NCBI RefSeq assembly: GCF_029867415.1
Contig: NW_026705217.1
Coordinates: 496,001-560,000 of the forward strand
Length of the DNA: 64,000 nucleotides
Direction: 5' to 3'
DNA from: Vicia villosa
Lineage: Eukaryota > Streptophyta > Magnoliopsida > Fabales > Fabaceae
Below are positions 23,097 to 33,798 of this stretch, piece by piece. Each line of letters opens with the position of its first letter. The stretch's first letter is position 1. The position numbers and the translations under genes were made by a program. Under the pieces are notes generated by a model. That model was given only the letters and a program-made list of their open reading frames with translations. It was not told where the DNA came from and ran no database searches.

Positions 23097-23878
23097 TGCG
23101 TTTTCACGCCTTCATGGCAAGGAAAACTGCAAATTATGACAGGGTTCAAGACATGCTGGCGCAGATTTTGTCTTAGCTAGGGTCTTAGTCTTTGGTCTTA
23201 GTAGTTTTCTTTCCTTGTTGCATCTGCTTGTTAAACATAAGAACTTTTGTAATATCTTCTGATTATCAATGAAAAGTTTCTTTGTTTTTTACATTCCAGT
23301 GATTTTACTTGTCGTTTTATACATCTGAATCTTTTGAATATTCTTTTTGATGTTATGACAAAAAAGGGGGAGAAGATAAATGATAAATGATTTGATTAAT
23401 CTATCAGTTGCTGGGTAAAGCTCCCATACATTTCACTAACAAGAACTGCAAGTTCTATATGGTTTAAGTGTTTTGCAGGTATAAAGAAGTGAAGAAAATC
23501 TTCAAAGCAAACACAAGAAGCAAAACCATAAGAAGCGTTATTCTGTAAAAAGAATAAGCTTATGGAAACTGAAGCAAGCTGAGTGCTGTCAAGCTTCAGA
23601 ATCAGAAGCACTAATAATAGAATTTGATCCAAAATTTGTCTATTTGCTTTGACAAAATTCTATTTGCTCTGATACATTATTTTAGCCTATATGGCTCTGA
23701 TACATATCATGTGTTCTAATATACATTTTATGTTCTGACTCGTTCATGCTGACTTTTGTCGTTTAGTTTTTGTTCTGTAACATTTCAGGATGTAGAGATG
23801 CTCTGATGATGCTCTGGTACATTCAACAATGTTCTGATACAAATCTAGCATGAAGTGATGTTGGTAGAAATTCAAAGC

Positions 23879-24209
23879 TCTGAAGCTATCCGAGGGAAGC
23901 AGAAATCAGAAGCTGTGAATGTTCTAAAGATCCAGAAAACTCAAGTTCTGAAGCTGTCCTAAATGGAAGCAGAAATCAGAAGCTGTGAATGTTCTGAAGA
24001 TCAAAGAAATTCAAGTTCTGAAGCTGTCCTAGATGGAAGCAAGAATCAGAAGCTGGGAATGTTCTGAAGATCAAAGAAATTCAAGTTCTGAAGCTGTCCT
24101 AGAAGGAAGCAGGAATCAGAAGCTATGAGTGGTCTAAGGATCTAAAGAAATTCAAGTTCTGAAGCTGTCCAATGGAAGCAGAAGTCAGAAGCTATGAATT
24201 CTCTGAAGA
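23879..24209 (+). repeat. About 70-bp tandem repeats upstream of the 3' LTR
   Basis: Four to five units begin CTGAAGCTGTCC and contain GGAAGCAGAAATCAGAAGC and GAAATTCAAGTTCTG. Spacing is about 67-72 bp. The same array is present inverted in element 2 at 36336-36675. AGAAGC/CAGAAG pentamers dominate this part of the element. Confidence 0.85.
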
Positions 24210-24282
24210 CATAAGCTTATGTGATCGTCTCTACCGAAATAATCAGGGAAGTCTTTTATTAAAGTTCTTCGAGTATTTATTT

Positions 24283-24446
24283 CAGGGGGAGATTATTTAT
24301 CTCAGGGGGAGATTGTTAATCTCAGGGGGAGACATATTCACATGCTTATGCTATAGCTGTGTAATTTGTCTTTTGCCGTCTGCTCTTTCTGATCGCAAAT
24401 TCATATCATTTATATATGTTTTTGTCATCATCAAAAAGGGGGAGAT
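24283..24446 (+). other. Polypurine tract cluster before the 3' LTR
   Basis: CAGGGGGAGATT or a close variant occurs three times (24283, 24303, 24325), followed by the final AAAAAGGGGGAGAT at 24433-24446 directly before the LTR. Another purine tract with AAAAAAGGGGGAGAAG is at about 23360. The last tract should prime plus-strand synthesis; the extra ones are a Sirevirus hallmark. Confidence 0.8.
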
Positions 24447-25653
24447 TGTTAGAACAAGATTTGTTCTGATCAATTATATTAGTTTTGATGATAACAATAA
24501 TATGAATTTTGCTTAAGATAATATGGTACTCTAATCCAATGCAATTTCCTTTTCAGGAAATATATATAGAGTATGCATAAATCAGCGCTCAGAAGCTTTG
24601 ACTCAGAAGGTTCAGCATGCAACATCAGAACATGGTCTGGCAAGACATCAGAAGATGGTCGAAGCAGAATCAGAACATGGGTCTATGGAAGCATCAGAAG
24701 AACATGAGATCAGAAGCACTGAAGTTCTGATGGTATCACGCTCAGAAGCACTTCAAGGTCAGAAGATCAGAAGATGCTTTGCACCAAGCTGTTTGACTCT
24801 GATGATAATCAAACGTTGTATTTACAAACATCAGATCAGAAGAAAGTACAAGTGGCAGGCTACGCTGACTGACAAAAGGAACGTTAGAAGCTATTAAAGG
24901 CAACGTCAGTAGACACAGCGTGAACAAGGCTCGAGGTAGTTGACAAAAGCGTATAACATTAAATGCAAAGCTGTACGGAACACGCAAAGCATTAAATGCG
25001 CTCAACGGTCATCTTCTCAAACGCCTATAAATATGAAGTTCTGATGAGAAGCAAGGTTAAGAACTCTGAACCAAATTCTGTGAATATTAACTTGCTGAAA
25101 CGCTGTTCAAATCAAAGCTCAGAAACTTCATCTTCATCAAAGCTCACTACATTGCTTTTGTAATATCTTAGTGAGATTAAGCTTAAACTTTAAGAGAAAT
25201 ATCACTGTTGTGATTATATCTTTTAAGAAGCATTGTAATACTCTTAGAAAGATTACATTAAGTTGTAAGTAACTAGAGTGATCGTGTTGATCAGAATACT
25301 CTAGGAAGTCTTAGCTTGTGTCTAAGCAGTTGTAATTAGAGTGATCACGTGGTGGTCAGGATACTCTAAGAAAGTCTTAGCTTGTGTCTAAGCAGTTGTT
25401 CCTGGAGTGATCAGGTTGTGATCAGGATACTCTAGAAGACTTAGTCGTGGACTAAGTGGAAAACCATTGTAATCCGTGCGATTAGTGGATTAAATCCTCA
25501 GTTGAGGTAAATCATCTCTGCGGGGGTGGACTGGAGTAGTTTAGTTAACAACGAACCAGGATAAAAATAACTGTGCAATTTATTTTTATCTGTCAAGTTT
25601 TTAAAGCTACACTTATTCAAACCCCCCCTTTCTAAGTGTTTTTCTATCCTTCA
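24447..25653 (+). repeat. 3' LTR of element 1
   Basis: 1,207 bp, same ends as the 5' LTR and one visible substitution. Followed by the target-site copy CACTC at 25654-25658. Confidence 0.95.
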
Positions 25654-25765
25654 CACTCCGCACTACCCTAACTCGTTTCAAGCTTAACGCATAATTGTAT
25701 TGGCCTTCAGTAAATCACATTATTACCAAAATTACATTGATGATACTAAAATCACCAACAAACTT

Positions 25766-26235
25766 ATAGGGGAGCAAGTTGTATGGGCTTGATTCGTGAC
25801 CATAAATGTATTTAGTGTGGTGGTTTCTCCAAGCTCATTAGAAGCTGTAGTGCTGAGATTGTAGAGACTTAAGGTGGTGCTCGAGGGACTGAAATTGACA
25901 TTTGGAAGAGGTTATAAAAAGGTTGAATTGTAGTGTGACAACAAGAAAATTGTTGATAGTTTTAATAATAGAAGTATTAAATTATGCAGTGGAAGAGAAC
26001 TGACGACGCAAATCTGACATTTGATAACAGATGATAGAGAGGTCTGATTCGTGCCCGTCTATAGGAAAGCTAACCGGCGCGCTGATAATATGACAAAGTT
26101 GAGCTTTTATCATTATCTAGGACCTAAAATCTAAGAAAATTTCCCGGAGGAGTTAATCACCTTGATTAATAGTGATGTTTTAGGGGTTACTACCTATGGT
26201 GTAGTTTTTATTTAGTTTCGTTCTTACTGGGCTTA
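25766..26235 (+). pseudogene. RNase H (RVT_3)-type pseudogene, 3' part
   Basis: Continues the pseudogene broken at 15600. A frame reading ASCMGLIRDHKC, then GGFSKLIRSCSAEIVE, ELQCDNKKIVDSFNN and FVPVYRKANRRADNM corresponds to the core strands and the C-terminal HxxR-ADxxAN-like helix of plant RVT_3 RNase H domains. Several stops and frame changes. It ends near a PEELITLINSDVLGV-like tail at 26150-26200, the usual end of these proteins. Because the fold resumes on the far side of the solo LTR, the two parts were once contiguous. Confidence 0.5.
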
Positions 26236-26637
26236 GGCCCTCCTTAAAAAAAGGTGTTATACATGTAGACATAAAATTATAATAAAAATTATTAAATATA
26301 GAGAATGCTAACTTCTTTTTGGGTGTTTTGTCAAGGCAATATTAGAATAGTTAAGATTTCGTAAAGGCTTTCATGAGTTCACTCGGTACAAGAGTTACAA
26401 CATTGATTATGGTTGTCACAATGTCAATTAACCATAATTTATTCTTTATCGTAATAATAATAAATAACAATATTAATATCTTTCAATACTGTTTTGTCGT
26501 AATCTTTTTTTACAGGCAAATATCATTTTTTAAAATCTTGTTAAGTATTAAATTTGCAATCTCACAGAAAAAAAACAATTATTTCAATAATTTATTTTAG
26601 TGTATCCATAATTTTTTTTAATTTCTTACCCACACAC

Positions 26638-26641
<4 letters not shown>
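26236..26641. other. AT-rich stretch without a recognised feature
   Basis: No gene, LTR or inverted end was recognised. One 75-codon open frame in AT-rich DNA is not credible as a gene. Confidence 0.5.

Positions 26642-26703
<62 letters not shown>
26642..26703. repeat. (TA)n microsatellite, about 62 bp
   Basis: Uninterrupted AT dinucleotides next to the MITE-like repeat at 26704. Confidence 0.98.
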
Positions 26704-26705
<2 letters not shown>

Positions 26706-27398
26706 AGAATGTGATTATGAATAAGAATCATCATATTTAAAAGGAAATGTTGAGATTAAACTGTAACTTTTATTGAATCATGTGCCAAAAATTCAAAAAT
26801 TAAGGGTATTTAAGAAGAAAGAGAAACTATTAAGCCAATTTTAAAAGAAAAATGCTAAATGTAACGAAAAGTAATTCGCGATTTCGTCACGAATGAGTTG
26901 CGAAATTCTGCACAATAAAATTTATTATATGACCACGTGATTGGTAACTATGACGAGTTGCAAAATGTAGCAAAATGAAATTTACTCTATGATCACGTAG
27001 TTGCTAAATATGTCTCCCTTGATGAATGACACCAAAACTATATCTTAAGTCTATATTATATTTTAATGACGGTAGTATATATTTTAAATTATTCTCTAAA
27101 CGTCATACAAACAACAAGGTATATATTATAAAAATATTGAATTGATATGAAAGTGGCTACCACTTATATATAAATAATATATGTAGTGTGGATAAGTCAT
27201 AAGCAACATGCATATTGAAAAATCATATGTAATATAAGATAGATAAAAGCGTTCGTGAGATTTTCGTGAAATATTTTTCGCTACATATAGCATTACTCAT
27301 TTTAAAAATATATTTTAATCATAACCATTAATTTAAAGCTATTGATTGTTATTAAATTCTCACATTCTTATTTAACATACTCATTCTCGTTTGATAAG

Positions 27399-27400
<2 letters not shown>
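26704..27400 (-). mobile_element. TA-flanked MITE-like repeat, copy I, with a nested MITE
   Basis: Without the nested insert this is about 245 bp bounded by TA tracts on both sides. Its ends are imperfect inverted repeats (GAGAATGTGATTATGAATAAG at one end; reverse of the other end GAGAATGAGTATG...AATAAG). A second copy in the opposite orientation is split between 33945-33983 and 46704-46908. A one-end fragment lies at 32396-32440. Copy I is the empty-site reference that proves the solo LTR insertion in copy II. No coding capacity. Confidence 0.7.
26847..27298. mobile_element. 452-bp Mutator-like MITE
   Basis: The ends are inverted repeats matching at 20 of 24 positions, sharing AATGCTA and CGAAAA. 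They are flanked by the 9-bp direct repeat ATTTTAAAA (26838-26846 and 27299-27307), the target-duplication length of Mutator-like elements. The uninserted copy at 46730 region lacks this block. Non-coding. Confidence 0.8.

Positions 27401-27478
<78 letters not shown>
27401..27478. repeat. (TA)n microsatellite, about 78 bp
   Basis: Pure AT repeat separating MITE copy I from the pararetroviral sequence. Confidence 0.98.
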
Positions 27479-27481
<3 letters not shown>

Positions 27482-27668
27482 AAAGAAAATTTTAGTTTCT
27501 TGTCGGCAATAATTTCTCCAAATTTTACGTCATCATTGACGTATCCTTTTTGAAATTTACACAATTAAAGGATTATCTTGTGAGGATTCTGAGGATCCTG
27601 ATCTTTTTCCCCAAGACGTGTTTCTTCTCCTATATACCTCTACCAATTTTAGCCTTGAATGTTTGACT

Positions 27669-29027
27669 TCAAAAGGGAAAAAGATTTTTTTTTGTAATAT
27701 CTGAATTACAATAAATTTTCCATGTTTTATCTTCTCTTAGAAGATTCTTTTCGTCCATTTTGTATTTAGACCAGCCAAAGTCTTTGGAAATTATTTTGGC
27801 TCTAGTAATTTCTATTTGCTGTGGGAGGTCTTCCAAGTGTAAGGTCTTTGGACCAGAATTTTGTACTTGGAATTCTTCAAACTCAATATCCAAGTTCTTG
27901 AAATATAGCCAAATTAAATGATGACTTGGACAGTTATTGTGAAAATTTGGATATAACGATGTTATTTCCAGTTTCGCATTTTGTGGAAATTCTGGAGTTA
28001 TGGTTTCTAATGTGTCTGCTAGGAATGCTAGTAAATATGGAGTGAAGTCATATAATGGTGGAACATTAGTTACACTTATCAGTCCATGTTTAAGCAAATT
28101 AGTTAATGATATAGGATAATCTCTGAATTTGAAGGCTTTAAAAGTTGGCAAAGAGATTCTTGCCTTCCTAATGGAAGAATCTAGTTGACAATAACATTCA
28201 CCCTCTTGATTTTCAGGGCAGTCTTCAAACATGTTTTGACATTGTTTATAATTATTGTGAACAAAATCCCATTTAGTGGAGATTCCGTTGTGAATAATTT
28301 GGTTGTTACAAATTTGGCCCAAGGCTTCTTGTAAAAAAATAAATGTTTTTATTCCCATTTTTTCTACAGAAGTCTTGGGAGGTGTCTGAATTGATGGTTT
28401 TCCCAAATTTACCAAACTTGTGGTGATTTTTGGGATTTTTGTAGAATTTAATGTTTCACTGAAAGTTTTTTGTTCTTTCAGTGGAATTTGTGGTGTTAAG
28501 GAAACTTCTTTTCCTTTGCCTTTAGGAACAATGTTTTGAATTTCATGTAAACATTCTTGGTCACCAAAGGTTTCCAAGTGTTTTAAATAATTTTGGTATT
28601 TAAGAACTCGTGGTGATATGATAATATCATTTCCACAATTCTTAATTACTGTGTATATGGCCTTTTGTATATCGTAGAATCCTTTATACAAGGGTTGACC
28701 ATACCTTGGAAATAATTTGATTTCTTCAATTAATTGGGTCATTTCTTCCCAATCTAAATAAACTCCGGCTTTCGGACCAATGAATAATGTATAACAAACA
28801 AATGGTTTTTTGCTAAAATGTCTTCCAGTAACAAAATAAGATGCTAATGCATTTATTACTGCTACTTTCTTGCTGTTACCTTGAGAGGTGGTGGATAAGT
28901 TCTAAATGTTGTCTAAAAGACATGTTTCTTCTTCTTTGAGCTGATTTCTCAAAGATGTTTTGAATTTTTCCTTTTCAGGAAATGTCTTTAATTTGGCTAC
29001 ATCAAAGTCAATAACTTTGCCTGCCAT
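27669..29027 (-). pseudogene. Pararetroviral ORF VI-like (viroplasmin/transactivator) remnant
   Basis: The frame runs from an ATG at 29027 to 27669, with one in-frame TAG at 28904-28902. Downstream of the stop is a viroplasmin (Cauli_VI, RNase H1 N-terminal-like) signature, GPKAGVY followed by DW, then GQPLYKGF, at about 28785-28670. In Caulimovirus-like viruses this protein forms the inclusion bodies and allows translation of polycistronic RNA. The last 300 or so residues were not matched to a known domain. Identification rests on the short signature and on position after the RNase H. Confidence 0.6.
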
Positions 29028-29077
29028 TTGAAATGTCTGAATTTCTTGTATTTTTCTGAAAAATTCAGGCACAATTG

Positions 29078-29701
29078 TTAGTTATGTAACAATTTTCTAG
29101 ATAATAAATCTGGTATTTTATTATCCTTTCCTTTAATATGTTCCCATTTTATCTTAAATCCTCTATTTAATACAAATTCTCTATATTTAAGCCATCTATT
29201 AGAGGTTAATTTTCTTTCATTTTTTGTATCTGCAAATTTTACTATTGCTTCACAATCAGTTCTAATAGTAATATGTTTTTTAGATAAAATAAATAAAACA
29301 AATTTTTCTAACACATAAATAATAGCTAAAATTTCATAGTCAAGGGATGTTAAATATCCTTTTTCTTTGTAAGTTCGTGAAGTATATCTAAAAAAAATTT
29401 CTAATGACTTCAAAGAAAATTCATTGGGTTTTTTGATTAAGATTCCTCCCCATCCTAATTCACACCCGTCAGTTTCTATAATTAAATAATATGATTCTAA
29501 TGGTAAAGCCAATGGTTCTAATGCTTTAATTTGTTCTTTCAATTGTTGAACTATTTTGATGTCTTTATCATTGAATTTTCTAACTCCTTTTTGTTGTGCC
29601 TTATTATATAAGGGAGAAGTTAATTTAGACAAATTTTTGAAATATGGCCTAACATAATTTACTAATCGTAGAAAAGATTGTAATTGTTTTAAGTCTTCCA
29701 A
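29078..29701 (-). pseudogene. Pararetroviral RT connection / RNase H domain
   Basis: 207 open codons. After an RT-thumb-like start (KQLQSFLRLVNYVRPYF) the RNase H residues are visible: D in ETDGCELGWGG, E in LDYEILAI, D in IRTDCEAIVKF and a final DLLSR motif. Separated from the RT core by about 100 bp with frame loss. Caulimoviridae RNase H domains look like this; a Ty3/gypsy origin is less likely because no integrase follows. Confidence 0.8.
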
Positions 29702-29804
29702 TTTATCGGAAAATTCTAAAATATTTCTAGAAATATGAGGCTGTAATTTAATAGTTCCATTTCCTATTTCCGCCCCTAAAAAAGAGATACAATTTTTTCC
29801 AATT

Positions 29805-30218
29805 TCAATTTTCTTTTTTCGATATTATTAAACCATGTTTTTCAAATAAGGAAAAAATTATATATAAATGTTCTAGATGTTCTTTTTCAGATTTAGAAAA
29901 AACAAGAACATCATCAATATAAACACAAGTAAAATTGTAACATTCCTTAAAAATGTCATCCATCATTCTTTGGAAAATTTGTGGAGCATTTTTAAGTCCA
30001 AATGAAATTACTAACCATTCAAAATATCTTAATGGACAGGAAAAAGTTGTCCACTCAATGCTGTCTTTATGCATTTTTACTTGCCAAAAACCTGATTTTA
30101 GATCAAATTTAGAAAACCAATTTTTACCTTGTACTTTGTTAATTAAAGTGTCTTTGTCAGGTATACAGTATCCGTCTTCAAATGTATTATCATTTAATCT
30201 TCTATAATCAAAAACCAT
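29805..30218 (-). pseudogene. Pararetroviral reverse transcriptase core
   Basis: 137 open codons covering RT motifs: DYRRLN, CIPDKDTLINKV, FSKFDLKSGFWQVKM, FGLKNAPQIFQRMMD and the catalytic CVYIDDVLVFS. All three catalytic aspartates are present. The frame is closed upstream by stops around 30230-30290, though more RT sequence can be followed to about 30500. Confidence 0.88.
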
Positions 30219-30949
30219 TCTAGATTGTCCTCTTTTCTTTTCCGCTTCTTTTTGAACAATAAAAGCATGGGTTCTGTGTCTAGAATTTTATTTTTGAATA
30301 ATTCCTAATTTCAACAATTGGTTAATGTGCATTTTAAATTCTTCTTGTTCCCAATTGCCATACTTAAAATTAGGTGATTTAATAGTAATATCTGGGTTGA
30401 TAATTTCTAACTTACATAGAATTTTATTTCGTTCCCAAAATTTTGTAGGATTTTCTGCTATTATTTCAATTTTTTCTAATTTTTTAATTATCTGTTCTAA
30501 ATCATAACTTTGTAGGTTTTTTTGTTAAATGTGTAGTATCTATCAAGTGTAACTCATTTTCTATACCATTGTCTATGTCTAAATCTAAATTTTGTTGTTC
30601 TATATTATTGCAAGAACATTCATCCTTATTTCCCTTGCAATTGCAGGTTTATGATTTTATTTGTGGTTTAAAGTTTGAAATAATACGTATTAATGAATAA
30701 TTTTTACTTATTGTCACATAATCCTTGTTAATACTAATTTGTCCAGAATTATGGAGAATAAAGTCTAATCCCATAATAACAGGAACAGAAAGATTCATAT
30801 CTCTAACCCAAAATTTTGGCCATTGATAATAATCGGACCAATTATTACAATTTGTTTGGAATTTTACTTGGATATTTTTAGATTGGGAATCTGTTAATAA
30901 TTTAGTTCCATCAAACTGTGTAGAATATGATGATTTTACTTTAACAATT

Positions 30950-31438
30950 TTATTTTTTTAAGCCCTCTGGGATTATTTTTACATCTATAGTAGATGAAGT
31001 TGTTCCAGAATCTACTAAAATTGGTAAAGTGTTTTCATAACTAGGAATATTAATTTTTGCTGGTATTATAATTTGTATCAATTTTTCTTTATTGCAAATT
31101 AGTGGAACATAAATTTCACAAGGTTTTTCTATATTATTTATAATGTTAACTTCTTCCTGAGTAATTTTGGTTAATTTAAAATTAGTTTCATAGGCTAGTA
31201 ATTTTCCTTTTTCAATAATTTCTGTTAATTTTTTAATTTTTTCTTCTAAATATTCAAGTCTTGCTTCTAATTTGTCTACCTTATTTTCTAAGTTTTTAAA
31301 TTTGGTTTCTATTTTATTTTCTGAATAATTTTTATCTTTTAGAGGATTTGAATTTTCTAATATTTCTTGAATATTTGTTTCTATGCTAAAATGTTTTTTA
31401 ATGCAATTTGAACATATTTGTTTTTTTGACATTTCCAT
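30950..31438 (-). pseudogene. Pararetroviral aspartic protease segment
   Basis: 162 codons from an ATG at 31438. The N-terminal part has two CxxC-like cysteines and a strongly charged coiled-coil segment at about residues 45-90. The C-terminal part contains ILVDSGTTSSTID, the retropepsin active-site loop, at about residues 145-157. A frame break at 30950 separates it from the rest of the protease and RT. Confidence 0.75.
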
Positions 31439-31459
31439 CTTTTATCAAAAGAAGAAAAT

Positions 31460-32395
31460 CAATTACATTTAAAGCATCTAATGTTGTCTCTTCCAGCTTT
31501 GTAGTTTCAATTATGGTCACAATCTAAAAGTTTATTTTTTGGCTCCATTATTTTGTTTAAAAGTGAATTTTTTTCAATTTTTCTAGCAGAATATAATTAT
31601 TATTATTTTCATCTTCGGAAGGAATTTCAATTTCTTCATTTTCTATTCCTTCTAAGGAGCAAATACTCCAAATTTCAGAGTTGTCTGAAATATCTGAAGT
31701 TATTTTTAAAATATCTTCTTTTATAGTAGACATGAGATTTGATTCTCTTGTAAATAAATTTTGTTTGTTTGGACAGACAGAAGATAAATGTCCAGGTTTG
31801 CTACAAGCAAAACAAGTAATTGTATTTTTATAAGTTTTGTTAGGGTTATATTTTCTAACATGTTTTTCTTTGTTTAAATACGATTTCTTGGCATTAGATT
31901 TTCTTAAGTAATTTTTCTTTACATAATTTCTCTTAAATCTAGGCTGATTCTTCTGATTTTTATCATCAGGATGCTTGCCATATTGTTGGGGAGTATAAAT
32001 TTGTTTACAGAACCCTACATTATTTTGTTTTAATTCTTTTTGAATTTGAATATAAGTACATTTCTTTTTTAACTCAGAAATAATGTATTGTATTCTTATT
32101 CCGATGTTATCAAATTCATTATGAACTTCTAATTTATTCTAATTTTCATGAATTTCGTGACCTAATGGTCCTGGTAATTTGGTAAATAATCTTTCTCTTA
32201 ATTATGTAGAAAAGTAGTTTCTTGAAGTGCTTGCTAAGGCATAAAAATCTTGTAAAAATTCTATTATATGGTTCCAATCATACAATTGGATTTGTTCTAA
32301 ATCTCTCCTGGCTTCTGCCTGTCTCATGGTTAATCCTACATTGGCATATTTGCCTGTAATAATTCTATGTATTAAGTATGTAAAATTGTGAATAT
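31460..32395 (-). pseudogene. Pararetroviral coat-protein region with zinc knuckle
   Basis: A CCHC knuckle (CFACSKPGHLSSVC, spacing C-2-C-4-H-4-C) lies at 31814-31773, followed by a basic stretch and an acidic tail near 31600. Upstream, 32395-32202 is open and carries a WNHIIEFLQDFY-type segment. Stops separate the parts. CCHC knuckles of this spacing mark Caulimoviridae coat proteins, where they bind the pregenomic RNA. Confidence 0.72.
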
Positions 32396-32440
32396 TGTTC
32401 TTATTCATAATCACATTCGCTTATAACTTACTTATTCTCA
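32396..32440 (+). repeat. One-end fragment of the TA-flanked MITE-like repeat
   Basis: About 45 bp (TTCTTATTCATAATCACATT through CTTATTCTCAA) match the end of MITE copy II at 46867-46908. The join to pararetroviral coat-protein sequence at 32395 is therefore a virus-host breakpoint inside a MITE end. Confidence 0.75.
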
Positions 32441-32463
32441 ATATATATATATATATATATAAT

Positions 32464-32503
<40 letters not shown>

Positions 32504-32517
32504 GGTATATATATATA

Positions 32518-32571
<54 letters not shown>
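32441..32571. repeat. Interrupted (TA)n tract, about 130 bp
   Basis: AT repeat broken by AATAGGTA at 32461 and 32500 and by ACCTA at 32517; the last two form a small inverted pair. Same locus type as 46909-47020. Confidence 0.95.
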
Positions 32572-32576
<5 letters not shown>

Positions 32577-32585
32577 GGTATTGTT

Positions 32586-32650
32586 AAATAAAATTTAGGT
32601 GTCTTTTGTTTAGACAATTTTGTATGATTTTTAATTTAGAATATACTTTT
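32586..32650 (+). repeat. 65-bp flank shared with 50144-50206
   Basis: TAAAATTTAGGTGTCTTTTG through AGAATATACTTTT recurs next to another TA tract at 50144-50206. With the shared MITE end on the other side of the tract, this shows that two copies of one TA-tract locus exist in the window. Confidence 0.85.
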
Positions 32651-32816
32651 ATGAGGGAGGTGTTGTAAATGTAAAGTGATGTAAATGTAGAGTGAGGTAA
32701 AGTTGTTTTGTTTGTATTAGAGTAAATAGTGCTTTAGATAAAGTTAGAAAATAATACCTTATCTTTTCGTAATGTAAAAATAATAAAGTATTGTTCCCTA
32801 AAGACTTTCTCTTCAC

Positions 32817-32826
32817 TTATAAAAGG
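32817..32826 (+). promoter_or_regulatory. TATA box of the 1.25-kb unit
   Basis: TTATAAAAGG followed by AAGCTCTC, with no ORF for about 480 bp downstream. Spacing and context resemble a plant or pararetroviral core promoter reading rightward. Confidence 0.45.
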
Positions 32827-33339
32827 AAGCTCTCATTATGTTTGTAAATATACTCATCACTCTTCATATGCAATCAAATATAATATATGCTTTTCAACAT
32901 GCTTAGTCTCAATTTCCAACACTAAATTTCTTATTTCTTATTCCTATTGCTCTCAAAAGGTATGAGTTTTTAAGCAATTAGTTTAACTTATTTATGTATG
33001 TTTATTTTTATTACTAGTATTAATTCATGTTTATCTCTCAATCAAAAGACGTAAATCCTGTTTGAATCGAATGTGTTCTAGTCTAAAGAAATAATCCGAT
33101 AGGGAAAGTCCAGAAGAAAAAATAGTACCGCTAGGATGAGGTTCTTAGATGATAAGGAACGTTGACGCAGAGGTTGTCTCTAGAAGAAACTCTGTGGAAG
33201 TAGGTTAGGGATGAAAAGGTGAGATTCTTAGATAAACAAGGACTATTAACTATTAATAAGAATAAACATACACCTTTCACTCAAAAGAAAATAAACTTAC
33301 ATTATGGAACTCGAAAATAAAAATTCTAATTTCACAATA

Positions 33340-33798
33340 CAGAGGTATTTTTTCAAATTATTTTGGATTTGATTATTCTGAACTTAACTCCGCCAAACAA
33401 TTATCAGGACTCGTGTTTATCCAAAATTTTGATGAAAAAATGACATATTTACTTCAGGCAATCCCATACCCTAATCTAGTTAAAATTATTCTAAAGAAAT
33501 TAAATTTTTTTATTTTCAAGAAAAAATAATATTAGAGACATTACAAGACATAATAGAAAAAGATTTTGAAGAACATGAATTGAAATGTCTAGTCAGTAAT
33601 TTAAATGAATTCACTTCCACTTAACTTCATTTAGACTTTTTTGAAGGATATTTTTATGGAGATCATTCTCAGGTATACTACAGAATGAGAAACCATAGAA
33701 AAATTCAACCAAGAATAACTATAAATTTTAGGAGGTTTAATCCAACATATTCTGACAGTCCTATAAATTTTGATGAAGATGGATATGAAATAGACTAA
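33340..33798 (+). pseudogene. Unidentified decayed ORF in the 1.25-kb unit
   Basis: Two open blocks are separated by stops near 33525 and 33625. The first is hydrophobic/neutral, with FDEKMTYLLQAIPYPNLVKI. The second ends at a TAA-flanked tail (about 33640-33798) that is basic then acidic, with HRKIQPRITINFRRFNP and NFDEDGYEID. Not recognised as any named family. Possible pararetroviral ORF by position only. Confidence 0.35.

Larger units (their letters stand above)
16027..25653 (+). mobile_element. Sirevirus (Ty1/copia) element 1, full length, 9,627 bp
   Basis: Two 1,207-bp LTRs (16027-17233 and 24447-25653) differ by eye at one base (near 16064 versus 24484). Flanking CACTC (16022-16026 and 25654-25658) is a perfect 5-bp target-site duplication. 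It has a Met-type primer site, gag, pol in the order protease-integrase-RT-RNase H, an env-like ORF, several polypurine tracts and a final tract before the 3' LTR. Near-identical LTRs indicate a very recent insertion. Gag is open; pol has two in-frame TGA codons, so this copy cannot make its own integrase/RT by normal translation. Confidence 0.95.
15601..25760. mobile_element. 528-bp solo LTR, split by Sirevirus element 1
   Basis: Two halves, 15601-16026 (starts TGTTAGATAAAAGG) and 25659-25760 (ends ATCACCAACA), join into a TG...CA LTR of about 528 bp. Flanks TACTT (15596-15600) and AACTT (25761-25765) match at four of five bases, so the target-site duplication is probable, not proven. The left half has a TATATAGG at about 15818 and a GC-rich stretch at 15911-15975 with CCCCTTGGACCCC / CCCCTTGGAACCCC. 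No coding capacity, and no internal region, so it is a solo LTR or a very short element. Confidence 0.55.
27479..32395 (-). mobile_element. Endogenous pararetrovirus (Caulimoviridae), degraded
   Basis: Minus-strand order is coat-protein region with zinc knuckle, aspartic protease, reverse transcriptase, RNase H, then a viroplasmin/transactivator-type ORF. This is the order of Caulimoviridae with a separate ORF VI, and no LTRs are present. Several frames are broken by stops and frameshifts, and no integrase exists in these viruses, so the copy is a fossil integrated by the host. Both borders touch TA-rich DNA: a (TA)n tract on the left, and on the right a 45-bp MITE end followed by (TA)n. No movement-protein ORF was identified. 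Genus not assigned. Confidence 0.85.

Noticed and set aside
26373..26600. 75-residue ORF with hydrophobic residues
   Set aside because: AT-rich DNA gives Ile/Asn/Phe-rich open frames; no homology signal or gene signals.
27479..32395. Ty3/gypsy retrotransposon as the source of the RT at 29.8-30.2 kb
   Set aside because: No integrase and no LTRs. Zinc knuckle order and a viroplasmin-like ORF after the RNase H fit Caulimoviridae better.
32395..32577. Ile-Tyr repeat ORFs in TA tracts (also at 27352 and 49727)
   Set aside because: Pure translation of AT dinucleotide repeats.
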